From NCBI GenBank assembly GCA_033220425.1, contig CM065651.1, forward strand, positions 1,984,001 to 2,048,000: a DNA stretch of 64,000 nt, given 5' to 3'. The stretch is from Lepraria neglecta. Lineage: Eukaryota > Ascomycota > Lecanoromycetes > Lecanorales > Stereocaulaceae. The notes beneath the pieces are model-generated. The model saw only the letters and a list, made by a program, of their open reading frames with translations. It made no database searches and was not told where the DNA came from. Below are positions 43,843-54,257 of this stretch, piece after piece. Each line of letters begins with the position of its first letter. Positions within the stretch are counted from its first letter, which is position 1. The position numbers and the translations under genes are program-made.

Positions 43843-44463
43843 CTAGATTTGGAACTTGTTCCTATGCCACCATGATGTTACACCCTTTGCCCGCGCTGCA
43901 GCCTCATTCCGTGGAGTGTCCGCCTCATAGATCATCTTGAGGGTCAAAGTCCGAAAGCAAGTCAAAGTCTTGAATGAGGTGAACAGCATGCCGTTTACGC
44001 AGCGGTGGGTCAACCACCCTTTTTCTCCGTAATCGAGAGTGATTGTGCATGAAGCGCGCGTGAATTGAGACAGCCCGCCAAAATATTCGAGGAGATTCTT
44101 TTTCCAAGGACGGGGTTTTCGCCCATTCTCAAGTCCACATCGCTTGATCGTCACCGTTAAATTCTGCACCATCACCGTGGCCTTCGACCCTAGCGGTACT
44201 GATACAGGCGGGTGCCATGCCGAACCGAAGTAGACTCTGAAGGTTTTGAGCAGCGCGATGGGTGCGACCAACTCTTGATGTACCTTCCTCGACGCAAGTA
44301 GCACAGTCAAATCACCCTCCTCAAGGATCTTGTCGTAGATGATATTGCGGAGTTCGGGTGGGAATTTGAACAGGTCTATGCGAATGTCGTGATGGTCTGC
44401 GACCAGAGAAGCTGACACATCTCCCTTCGAGCCGAGTATGGATGAATCTTTGTTCAGAACCAT
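43843..44463 (-). CDS. LPxELRxxIY (2EXR/F-box-like) family protein, intact, inside an NLR relic
   Basis: A 206-residue intact ORF with IRIDLFKFPPELRNIIYDKI, LTVLLASRKVHQE, VMVQNLTVTIK, TRASCTITLDYGEKG and FRTLTLKMIYE. These match, in order, the PRELRDMIY, ILRASKSLHKE, KIQNFSI, CxVTF and VxVKI blocks of the other copies; the C-terminal KGRYL motif is absent or displaced. It sits on the minus strand between the hydrolase relic (44906-45996) and the NACHT relic (below 43735), so it probably entered an older NLR gene. No intron or lesion. Function unknown. Confidence 0.68.
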   Translation of the reverse strand: MVLNKDSSILGSKGDVSASLVADHHDIRIDLFKFPPELRNIIYDKILEEGDLTVLLASRKVHQELVAPIALLKTFRVYFGSAWHPPVSVPLGSKATVMVQNLTVTIKRCGLENGRKPRPWKKNLLEYFGGLSQFTRASCTITLDYGEKGWLTHRCVNGMLFTSFKTLTCFRTLTLKMIYEADTPRNEAAARAKGVTSWWHRNKFQI

Positions 44464-44629
44464 CTGTTACCCCGCAAGATTAGCAAATGAAAGGGACAAC
44501 TCCCTAAGTCCAAGTCAAAATATTCGGCTGAGCAGGGATTGACTGGATGATTGGACTTTAAGCCCGATGCAATGATGGCGACTCAAATTACTGACCTTCT
44601 TGACAGGCGTACCCATAAAATGTGTCTCA

Positions 44630-44905
44630 TTAGTGTTCTCACTCCTAAAGCTATACACACCGGCATAGACCTGGAGTGTAGATAGGCTATATATAGGCTA
44701 TGTATAAGGTGCGGGTGGGCGGGAAAGAACTGCTATGGCTCTGAAAGAGATGAATTCGACTGAAGAGCCAACTGCTGGTGGGATGCTCATACAAATAGTG
44801 CTCTCAGGAAGCACGGATCTCTCGCTATGGCCCATGGTCATGGCGCATGGCTGAAACAGCACCTGATCATGAGACACACTAACCCACAGTCCCACTGTAG
44901 CGAAT
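44630..44905. repeat. Dispersed repeat, copy B
   Basis: The uninterrupted 276-bp form of the repeat at 26465-26849. It is flanked by TGTCTCAT (44623-44630) and TGTCTCGT (44906-44913), a near-perfect 8-bp direct repeat that could be a target-site duplication; the one mismatch is a G/A. It directly follows the FYET codons of the hydrolase relic, so it probably inserted there. No clear terminal inverted repeats and no transposase. Confidence 0.88.
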
Positions 44906-45996
44906 TGTCTCGTAAAAGGAGAAAATCTGGAGTCCTAGAGCAACGTGCAGGAAGTCCTCAATCAGACTTTCCAGCAGTGCAGAATCTCTCTTCGAGTCTG
45001 TGATGTACTGCGTCGGGTGCAAAGTTACTTCAAGTATTCTATACAGTAGCTCGGCCAGGTCAGAAACCCTGTAAGGAGTGGCGAGGAAAATGATGAATGA
45101 TATGGACTTCGCGGTATGGATATTTTGGGCGTCGTTCTGTGCAAGGAGGTACGCCTATAAATTATTACCTTGCGTACTCTCGAGAGGCTAGAGGCCAGCT
45201 TACCTTCCTGACGACGAGGCCGCCCTGAGAATGCACAATGAAAATGAGGGATGTTTAACGAGAACTGACGATATGCTGTAAAGTGTCAGCTCGTGAATGA
45301 AAAAACCCTTTTGAGGTTGAGGTTGTCATGGTGACATGACACCTTGATGCTGTTAAGGAAAGAGCATACCTCCCCAACATTGAAGTCCTCCTTCCGCTCA
45401 TCCTTCCCATGCTTCATGCCAAATGCTAAATTTTTACCGACATCAGTAACAGTGAGTATGGTTGCCGAGCTGGTTGGGCTGGCTGCAGAACGGTACCAAA
45501 CGAGAGCAACCGAGCTGCGCAGAACTCGGGCTCCTGGGGAGGCCACTTCTCTGGCCAACAAACATCGGTATCCCTGTCCTTCAACCAGGTGCTGGGGCTA
45601 GTCCCGTTGAGCCCCATGGACAAACATAATGCTGAATCCAGGATTTGCTTCCGGCTCATGGGCAGCATTCAAGCCCAGTGAAGACTCTTGCCTTGAGGGC
45701 GTCATCCATGCAGTCAGAGTCTCCCCGGAGATGGTACTTCCATCTGGAGAGGAACGGCCTGATCGGCAAGGATCATCCTTCCTGCGTTCTCTGTGGCCAG
45801 CTGCACCTCCATTGTCCACCTCTTCACGCCCCGGCTGATACTGAGGATTGATCGAGGTTTGGTGTGAAGAGCATGAAAAGACGACCCAGGTCTGGTTTTT
45901 GGATGGCCCATATTCGATGGCGGAGCTTGTGCAACTGTGAGCTACCGTTAGCATGATCTGTCCTGAACTTGGGAAGGTCAATCTCACGGCGTCCAT
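44906..45996 (-). pseudogene. Alpha/beta-hydrolase (SesB/SERAC1-like) relic, N-terminal half of an NLR?
   Basis: After about 100 unassigned residues from the Met at 45996, the sequence reads GFSIMFVHG, shifts by one base in a G run, and continues LNGTSPSTWLKDRDTDVCWP, then RLLSFG, another one-base shift, and YRSAASPT. A probable intron follows (GTATGC...TTTACAG), then LIFIVHSQGGLVVRK with the nucleophile elbow HSQGG, a second probable intron, and AQNDAQNIHTAKSISFIIFL, ATPYR, then LQIFSFYET up to the repeat at 44905. This is the N-terminal lipase-like domain found in fungal NLRs (SesB type) in its usual order: VHGL, GHSxGG, ATPHRG, SFYE. Two frameshifts make it a pseudogene. Confidence 0.75.
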
Positions 45997-46816
45997 GTCA
46001 ACCTAAGCCATGCAGGAAGCCTCCCGAGGAGAGTGAGTTGAAAACGGTAGCTTCCCTGCTTGCAGTGTCTGGCCAGAGACATGCAGGTGCTTTGCTGAGA
46101 TCTACTCTAGTCATTGTCGGATGGTCGCGTTGTGAGAAATTTGAGAAGTTTAAGGTTGCAGGCTTGCGCGGGGCTGGAGCTGATAGCCCGCGCTGAGCTA
46201 TCACGGCATTGGCAATGCTGACACAGCAATCTTCTTGAAGACAGAGCGCGGACGGACCGATGCCGTAAATTATGCCATCTCCAGCCAAATAAAACGCGGG
46301 ATCTTTCGCTTTGCCGTACTACTTATGCAGGTGAGACCAATCCCTGCATCGATCTCGTACCGTACTTCGTTCAGCCTTGTGAATCAAGACAAAGACTAGC
46401 CGTGGACCTCCATTTTCAGAGTACACACAGCTGAAAACGTGATTGAGGATGCCGGATAAACCAGGGTCTATCGTCGGTAGGTGCTAGATAAATGTATCGT
46501 AGAAGGTTAACGTCCCAAATCCTTTGCCCAGGTCGTAGCTAAATTGTGTCCAGCATTGCCGAAAGAGGGCTACAGAGTGGTCAGAGCGGACGGTGATGGA
46601 ATTTCAGCCTGGAATAAGACCGCGCGCATTATCACAGGAGCGCGAGCCATGTGAAAAAAATGAAGTTCGAGTTTTCCTATTGTTAATTTCCCATCCTGAA
46701 AACCTTCTCCGAACCCATCCACCAGCACACCATTACAAAGGAACCTCGACTGCCAGATCTCTCTGTGTCCTACCCTAGTTCTCGTTACCGAAGACTAGAG
46801 GTTCTCGTCCTCCAAA
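45997..46816. other. Intergenic, nothing recognised
   Basis: Upstream of the hydrolase relic and of the plus-strand family copy at 46817, so it may hold two old divergent promoters. No motifs assigned. Confidence 0.45.
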
Positions 46817-47490
46817 ATGCCGGAAACATCAAAAACCATAGCCTTCTTTGACCTTCCTTGGGAGATTCGAGATAATATCTATGTGCAGTGCTTCTCGACA
46901 AGATACGACGTACCTGACTTGGGCTATCTGGAGCTGGAAGCCACTAAGTCCTTCTTGCCCACATCATACCCTGGACTCGTTGGGGACGAACATGTTTTTT
47001 TTTCCACGAGCAGCGAATTTTCGCCGTCTCAGGAACTATGGCTAAAGAAGCAGAACAAGCCCTATACAAGTACAAAACGCCCACGTTCGCCTTCGATGTA
47101 CCTTTGCGAGAAAGCTATTCTTGAATTCCAAGCCAGCAAATGGCCAACCGCATGCAAAATGTGGAGATAGAAGTTAGCTTCATGGACTACGACGTATTCG
47201 ACTCCTGGTCTCTTGAGGAAATGGAAGACCAAGTTTGTTCGATGATCGGCCGTTGCAGCGGATCAGAAATATCACGCAAGACTCGTCGTATCATCATTAG
47301 CTACGTGCTAGAATATGGAACCATTCATGAAATTTCTGAAATCTTTGAGGCCTTCAAGACGTTGATTGGATTTGAGACTCATCGTTGTGATACACAACTG
47401 TTCCTAAGAGGAAGATTTGAAAGAGGCGAGGAGGGCGGAGGTGAGTGGTTATCTAATGAGGGCGTTGGGACCTGCAGAAGTTTCGGGTGA
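46817..47490 (+). pseudogene. LPxELRxxIY-family copy, poly-T frameshift and one stop
   Basis: The frame from ATG 46817 reads IAFFDLPWEIRDNIYVQCF and on to GDEHVFF. A run of nine T at about 46995-47003 shifts the frame; the continuation (HEQRIFAVSGTMAKEAEQAL, YKYKTPTFAFDVPL) contains the AKEAEQAL helix typical of the family and meets TGA at about 47129, then resumes ANRMQNVEIEVSFMD to the end at 47490. One homopolymer indel and one CGA-to-TGA-type change would account for everything. The T run is a classic site for replication slippage or for sequencing error, so the frameshift should be confirmed before calling the gene dead. Confidence 0.65.
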
Positions 47491-48046
47491 AGGAAAGATC
47501 TATTTCGTCACATTTTATCTGAGGGGACATATGACAGGGCTGGCGGCGGGTGGGGCTAGTACCAGGTCGGGGCATTTGCTCCGGTCAAGAGACAGCAAGG
47601 TAGATGACTGGTCGGACTCGAAACTCTGGTTGCATGTCTGATTGAAGATGTTGAGTTATGTACGTAACAAAATGACACATTGTAGTTTAGGAAGGGGAGT
47701 ATGGTGTCATTTGAGGCTGAGTCATACTACTGCGGTGAACGGATTGGCAGATCCAACAGCGTCCATCTAACTAGCATGACACTTAACTGAGCGTAGTTCT
47801 GGTCAATGTTTGCTGACGGACAGGGCAATCAATCTCTCGCCTGCCTCAATCCTAGATAATTTTATAGCGCGAGCCAAGGAGTAGAGCCAAGGAGCTAGCC
47901 TGTCAATTCGAATATATCAGAGCATGAAATAGAAGATTAAAACCCACCAGTTTTGAAATTACTGAAGTATGAATTTCCCACGACCCTGACACCTCATAGC
48001 GACACAGTCTCTCCACGCCGCTTCTATTCGCGTTAGAACCACAATC
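47491..48046. other. Intergenic, nothing recognised
   Basis: Spacer between two tandemly oriented family copies. Confidence 0.5.
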
Positions 48047-48690
48047 ATGGCCAATTCCTTACCGAATTCCAAGTTCTCCGACTTCCCTCCCGAGATCCGA
48101 GACATGATCTACAGCTACATACTGCCCCAAAAAGTCAGCCCAAGAGAGATTGCTATGAAACGCCGGAGAAACGATGACCCCGGATACGACCTAGCAATGC
48201 TCCAAACCTCAAAGGCCACATATAAAGAAGCTAGAAGAGTGTTCTACTCGGAGACAGCATTTCGGTTTTCGCGGCTATAAATGATATAAGTCAGCATTCA
48301 ATCGACCAAATCAAGAGTGTGGAGTTTGGTATGAATCTAGGGATATACAGATGCCAATGCGGGTGGGGAGAGGGTCCAGTAATGGATAGAGACTGCTCGG
48401 CCATCATCAGCAAGTTCATTAGGCGAGATGTCAAGAGGCGGACTTGCAGTCTTGCCTTTGAGAAATTTTCAAACTTCAATCTCCGCGATAGCTATCAAGA
48501 GCCGTGGTACAAGGCTCTGGAGATGCTGAGTGGTTTTAGTGCGGTAAGGGTGAGGTTTGAGTGTTTGGTGTGGTGTTTGCCTGGTGCTTCTGATGAGGGG
48601 GATAAACCTTGCACCTTGATAGCTGAATTCTCGGATCGTGGGGATAGTGTTAGGGAGGCATTGCGGTTTATGACTGATGGTTATTGTTGA
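48047..48690 (+). pseudogene. LPxELRxxIY-family copy with one frameshift
   Basis: From ATG 48047 the frame reads SKFSDFPPEIRDMIYSYIL, then DLAMLQTSKATYKEARRVFY, SETAFRFSR and a stop at about 48280. A one-base shift leads to NDISQHSIDQIKSVEFGMNL and on through RRTCSLAFEKFSNF to TGA 48688-48690. The LQTSKATYKEARRVFY stretch is the 2EXR-style (L/C)xxSxxxxxEA block. With a single lesion it may be a recent pseudogene, an assembly error, or a gene with a very short unrecognised intron. Confidence 0.65.
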
Positions 48691-48916
48691 TGTGAAATGA
48701 CCGGCATTATCGAATTGCAGATGAATAGGCTTGTGACGGAGAACGAGATGGTTTCGCCTGGACAGAGAGAGATGAATGGTAGGAATGACAGCTACGGCGA
48801 CTTTCACCATTACTTACTATGATTCTACTACTTGTTTGGAAATGAAATAAAATCCTAGTCCATATCGAGGTAGAATCTCCCTAGCTTCTTGAAACGGCCT
48901 AGTGTGTATGCCCACA

Positions 48917-51252
48917 TCAACCACGCACCCTCCCTCCGAACTCGACGCGATATAGGTGTCGGAACATAACGTGCTTCAGCTCCTGCAGCTCCGACTCACC
49001 AAGCACATCCTTCATGATAGTATCGAACGTCATCTCCACACCATTGCGTAGCCAGAGCTCTTGTAGTTGCTCATCTGACAAGAATCCGTACACAGTATTT
49101 GTATCGATTGCGTGGCGAGGAGGGCAGGGCTGAGTAGCAAGAATCCGTACGGCTCCTTCAATAGCTTTGATGCCTGGTAATGAGTGTCAGTGTATGCAAC
49201 TTTTGACTATGATTTGGATATATACCGCAATCACGTATACTCCCTAGATAGTCACATCCCAATGTTAGCAAGTGTCGACTTAAATCGACATAGATTCCTG
49301 ACCTGGGTTGTCGAAAACCATCTCAATTTCCTCCATCACATGATGTCCATCTTCTTCAAGCGATCTGAAATTCCGTACGAGACCAACGTCGGGGTGCCAA
49401 GTAGTGAAGGTCTCTAGATCAGCGACTTTATAGATCATGCGGGATAGATGGTTCGGTTTGAAGACATTGTATGCTGTGAATATCAGCCTGCTCAGAGTTA
49501 TCGAGGAAATACCGAATCGCTTACCGTTAGCAAATGCGTCTTCTACTCCCTCGGGACTACTCGTTTGTCCAGGCAGAAGCTGCCTTGTTTTGGGGTTCCG
49601 CTTGGAGAGGTCCCTAAGCTGTTTGACAAATAGCCACACGCGTCTCGGAGGCAGTGAGGAAATCAACTCTACTCGGTTCTGGCGCATTACGTCCCTGCTA
49701 TCTTTGCTTTGCATGCGCGTCATGGAGTCGCTCTTGATAACTAGCTGGACAAGGCAATTCGCCTGGTCTAAATCGTAAATTAAAGTAGAAGCAGTTCCGC
49801 CTTGTAGAAATTAGCATTGTGCAGTGATATAGAGATGAGTCTCTTACCAAGTTTCCCATAGACGTCTGTCTGCACTGTTCCTAACGCTGACCCAAGTGAG
49901 GCTCTTCCGGGATCGATCAGTGTGAATTTGGTGACGACTGTGGTCCCAAGCTCTTTGGCAATCCTCTCTAAAAGCTGAAGATATGGAGCGGCCTTGTCTT
50001 CACTCCATTTCCCCCATACGTCATTTTCGAATACGTTAGTAGGTGGAGCACGGTACATCTGCTTGATTCTCAGACTGTCGTCTAGTAGATAGAATTCCAG
50101 AGCCCGACTCAGACTAGCCGGCGATTTGTAGACGATAGCTATTGTGCCAAGGGCCTCTTCCAGGAAGATTGCGTTGATCTTCTGCACGTGTAAATTTTTG
50201 ATAGGGAAAAAACGGAAGTAAAAGAAGTGTTTGTCTCTGGACATTTTAGTATGAAGCAGCTCGATTTTGCCGTTCACCACCTTGGTGTAGTTATTCCGAG
50301 CTTTGGCAACAGGCAGATCCTCCAAACAAGATCCAGACATCTCAGGAACCTCATGCATCGATTTTGTCGCTTCCAAGAGCATTTTTCGATTTGTTTCATC
50401 CTCTTCGAACCCACTGGGCAGGAGGAAGCTTCGTGTTACGAGCATCAATTTAGGTGATACTGGCGCGAAAATATGATAGTCCGTCCAAGCTCTAGCGCTG
50501 TTAGGCCCTTCGAAGATACTGTACGCATTCTGAGTCAATATGAACTCATCAGCATCCTCTTCAGGTGTGCAAAAGGCAAGGAATGACATCTGCACGTTGT
50601 TGAAGAACCATTGTGCATCATGGGGGAAAGCCCGTTGTTCAATCTGCTTTTTCCAGACTTGTGGCTCAGTGCTCAGGTCAACGTCCAAGAAGGCTCGGAT
50701 GTTCGCAAACCAGACGTCCCTTGGCCTTTTAAATCCTTTCTCGTTCATGTAGGCTAACATGAACTCTCTATCGTTGGAGTCATAATCCTCGGCCGACTTT
50801 TCGTACCGGCCTGCTTGAGTTCTGTTGCGGTAGAGCATAATGAAGAGAAACCTGCGCACGAGGTCTTTTTCCTTGCGGGAGAGCTGAACCTCGTCCTTTC
50901 CAGCATCATGCATACGCTTCGCTTTCCGGAAGATCTCGCTAGTATCACTCTCAAGACGAGACAGCCTTTTCTCCAAATCGTATTGATTAGGTTCAGACAC
51001 GTCGAAGTCACGGTACATGTCCACGAAGCCGAAAGTATGGCCAACATCTGCTTGTTCAAGCTTGCCTGTCTCTAGGTTCAAGAGATTGAGCCTATTGGGT
51101 ACTGGAGGGCTTTTCTTCTTGCTGCTGGAAGTCTTTGGTGTGATCTTGCCGGGATGTTTGAAAACAGCGAAGTTCCTGAGAAGGAAGCGTGGGATGAAAT
51201 GATGGTACTGAGGGCGTGCTGATGAACTAGAATTATTGCTTCGTTCCGCCAT
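48917..51252 (-). CDS. DUF4238 family protein, five exons
   Basis: Exons 51252-49848, 49800-49525, 49473-49303, 49243-49226 and 49173-48917 join in phase to 2127 bp, 708 residues, with GT-AG introns of 47, 51, 59 and 52 bp. The fourth exon is only 18 bp. I start at MAERSNNSSSS; a Met 40 codons upstream is in frame but unlike the family. QYHHFIPRFLLRNFA at 15-29 is the hallmark of DUF4238, followed by a long alpha-helical region (LEKRLSRLESDTSEIFRK) and a WFANIRAFLDVDL segment, and NVQMSFLAFCTPEEDADEFI, LTQNAYSIFEG, which match its second half. The C-terminal exons add VWLFVKQLRDLSKRNP and a tail ending FGGRVRG. DUF4238 has a presumed nuclease-like or defence-related role in bacteria; in fungi its function is unknown. 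No lesions seen. Confidence 0.85.
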
Positions 51253-52130
51253 TGTTGTCACGCAAAGCTGCAAGTGAGGTCCTGCGTTTGAAGTCGGAAG
51301 AGCGCTCAAGGTAATGATGTTGGCATCGAAGGTATAGGAATCAATGTTAGGCTGAAGAGGGATGGAGCGCAAGTAAGGGAACTTGAGGAGGGGACCATAT
51401 AATCCTTCAAACGCTGGTGGCGCTCAGCGCCTGGGTCGAGCTGTGATTGGCTGAATTATGTCGGCCTGCTGCAGAGGATTTGCGGGAGAATACGAGCCAG
51501 ATTTTACATCTTATTGGTTGAGACAGGGTCAAGCCCGGCACAGCTACCGCCGTAAGGCAGCAATCCTGCAAGATCCCATTCATGATTGTTGCAATCCGTT
51601 GCTTGATTGCTTTCTATGCGATTCCAGAAGCCTGTTGCTAGCCGTTCTTTATCTGTTTTGGCCATATATGGGGCCCTGGGGGCCCCCATTAGCTAGATAT
51701 CCTTCCCAGCCTATTGCCACATTGCAACAATGATGAATATACTTACTCAAGCCACTAGCAATAGCTTAGTGAGAATAAGTGGTACCATGTTAAATTAGCG
51801 AATTACACCTTACACATACAGTAGAAATAAAGTCGTCGCGGTTTCGTCTTGGTGCTATCAAGCAAGCGAGGAGAAAGTGCCACCCAGGTTGCCGTACTCT
51901 TGGTGAATGAAGAATTGATTCCTCCCTAGAAAAGCACCTCAAATCGAGCTTCCCGATTACCAGCTAAATTTGGCCAACCGAACATCATGCTGTTTTAATC
52001 AAATCTTTTGAAATTCTCTTACTGATGGCTGTTAGTACCGCGCATAAGCCAACCTAGACAGAATCTGGCGTTAAGCCACCGAAAAGAGAAACCATAATGA
52101 AAAAAGGCGTGGCACATGCTGCCTCAGCCG
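51253..52130. other. Intergenic, nothing recognised
   Basis: Holds the DUF4238 promoter and the 3' flank of the hydrolase-ankyrin gene. A palindromic GGGGCCCTGGGGGCCCC-like word occurs at about 51670. Confidence 0.45.
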
Positions 52131-54257
52131 CTAGGGATATTTGCTAATCAACAGGTCAAGCAAGAATTCCTTGGTATCGACATCACTGCAATAATTCCTC
52201 ACCAGCTCTTCCGGCAGCTTATTATTAGCGTTCCTCGCACGCGGATCAGCATCATACTCAAGCAGCAGTCTCGTTGTCTCGCGCAGCCCATTCATAACCG
52301 CAAAATGCAGCGCCATTTTCTTCTTCTTCGGACCATCACGTGCATTGAAGGAATTTTGCCATTGCCGACCTATTGTAAAGAATGGCTAGGTGCAGTGGTG
52401 TCTCTCCGTTGTAGTCTTTGACTCTAACGTCAGCATCATGGTTGAGTAGGATCTTAAAGCAATCGAAGTAGCCGTAACGGCAAGCTACGTGCAGAGCCGT
52501 CCGTTTCAACTTTTGCATTGCCTCAACCCTGGCTTCAAATTGGAGGAGCACTTTCAGCGTTTCACAATGCCCACGGCTGGAGGCGGCTAATAGTGGCGTA
52601 TTTTCTCCGCTGTCTCTTGTATGAACATCCGCGCCCTTCTGCAAAAGGAGCTTCGCGAGCTTAGAATAACCTTTCTTAGCTGCTAGAAGCAGCGCTGTCG
52701 AAGACGTCTTATCGCGAGTTTCGAGTTTGGCTTTGTTATGAAGGAGTATCTCTACCATCTCAAAGGATTTCATGTTGACGGCTATCATCAGAGGCGTGAG
52801 TCCGTCTAGAGAATGTTCAATGTCGGCGCGATCCGATAAGCATCGAAACACCTCTGTAACGTTGTTCTTCTTGACGGCGGCAATTAAACTATCATCGGGA
52901 CTTGTCGACAGCGGTTTCATCTGCGGCTCTGGTTTCGTCTGTGGCTCTGGCTTTGTCTGCGGCTCGGGTTCCGTCTGCAGCTCTGGCTTTTCGGCTGGGT
53001 CTGGGCTGGCGTGGCTGGGGACTGGGGGATCCACACCCGGTGCTGAGGCAGCGTCTTGCTGCATACCTGGAAGCACCTTAGTTCAGAAATAGTGATTTCA
53101 AATGCAAGTCTCTGGAGAATAACGAAAGTGATCTGACCCATGTGACCAGAGCAAGGTGTAATGAGTGATATGTTGCTTACTATAAATCTGGCAGGCAGCA
53201 TCGTACAGCTCTTTGATGTTCAGCTGCACAAACTTGTAGTTACTCAAATCTTCCCCCGTCTCACCGTCGTAGCGGCACATGTTCTCATGATCCGTCTCGA
53301 GGCGAACTTTTTTCTCAACATCATCAGGAAGGCCAATCACAGCAGACTTCCAGGACATGGTCTGGGCGAGGGTCAGAGTAGGCATTCATGTATTCGACCT
53401 GCACTAAACTCACCTCTCTCAAACCTTCGTAGAAGGAAACAATTTTGTACTGCTTTAAGTGATGTTGCCATTCCTCCTGTAACAAATCTGTGAAAAGAGA
53501 TGCATCACTTAATCCTCGAACCATATCGTTAGGTGGATCACGGCGGAGGTGCTGAAGGATTTGGATGGACAACCCAACGGCAGAAGGGCATCATTTTTTC
53601 CTTCATGCGGAGTTCCAAAAAGTATAAGGCCGGACCTGTGTAGGTCAGAAATATGACATCGGCTTCAAACCACAATATTTGCTTACACGGCTTTCCGTAA
53701 AGGCTGATAGCTAGCGCTTTTGCGAGCGTTTATAAGAGCCTGGGATTGATTAGTACAAGGCTATTATTCATGGCTCAAATACTCGCCTGCTTGATCAGTA
53801 TCCCACCAAGACTAAAAGCAATGAAGATCAAAGGTCTTTCAGGATCTGTATCATGCCGATGGACGCGGACTGTCTCCAAGAACGAGTTTGCGTGCTGGAC
53901 GAGGTCTTCTTTTGATCCTTTAAAACCTAAATCCGATTTGTAACTATAATTAAGTATTCGTGCGTATGGTGTTGCCTTTGGAAGGTCGTCTCGGAGCCAT
54001 AGCCTTCCGTCGTCACCTTTTGGCTTCCTCCAGGTGTCTAAGGCATGGTCGGGATTGTACCAAGGATCCAAACCGTGGACGGCAATAATGCTTGAGATTT
54101 CATGATTGTCAGCATATAGTGATATCAAAAAGATCATGGATGACTGACTCGACTTTTGGTAGTCCCTTATTGTCATCGTTACCAGGGTACAGCCCTTGAA
54201 GAGGCTACAAACAGATGAACTTGGCTCTAGAGGCAGGCTTTGATTATAACTAACCAT
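52131..54257 (-). pseudogene. Alpha/beta-hydrolase plus ankyrin-repeat protein, frameshifted
   Basis: The first exon (54257-53787) has ISSIIAVHGLDPWYNPDHAL, TPYARILNYSYKSD and LIFIAFSLGGILIKQ, the SesB-like hydrolase start with FSLGG in place of GHSxGG. A 47-bp intron with a GC donor (53740-53786; GCGAGT, TACTAAT, CAG) leads to ALINARKSASYQPLRKA, another intron, and GLILFGTPHEGKND. A one-base shift near 53575 reaches IQILQHLRRDPPND, SLFTDLLQEEWQHHLKQYKI and VSFYEG. Further exons give SAVIGLPDDVEKKV and IKELYDAACQIY. The last part (53076-52336) has a Pro/Glu/Lys run with EPQTKP repeated, then about six ankyrin repeats; a frameshift at about 52330 leads to the final repeat ending at 52131. No NACHT domain lies between hydrolase and ankyrins. 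The two frameshifts decide pseudogene status. Confidence 0.68.
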
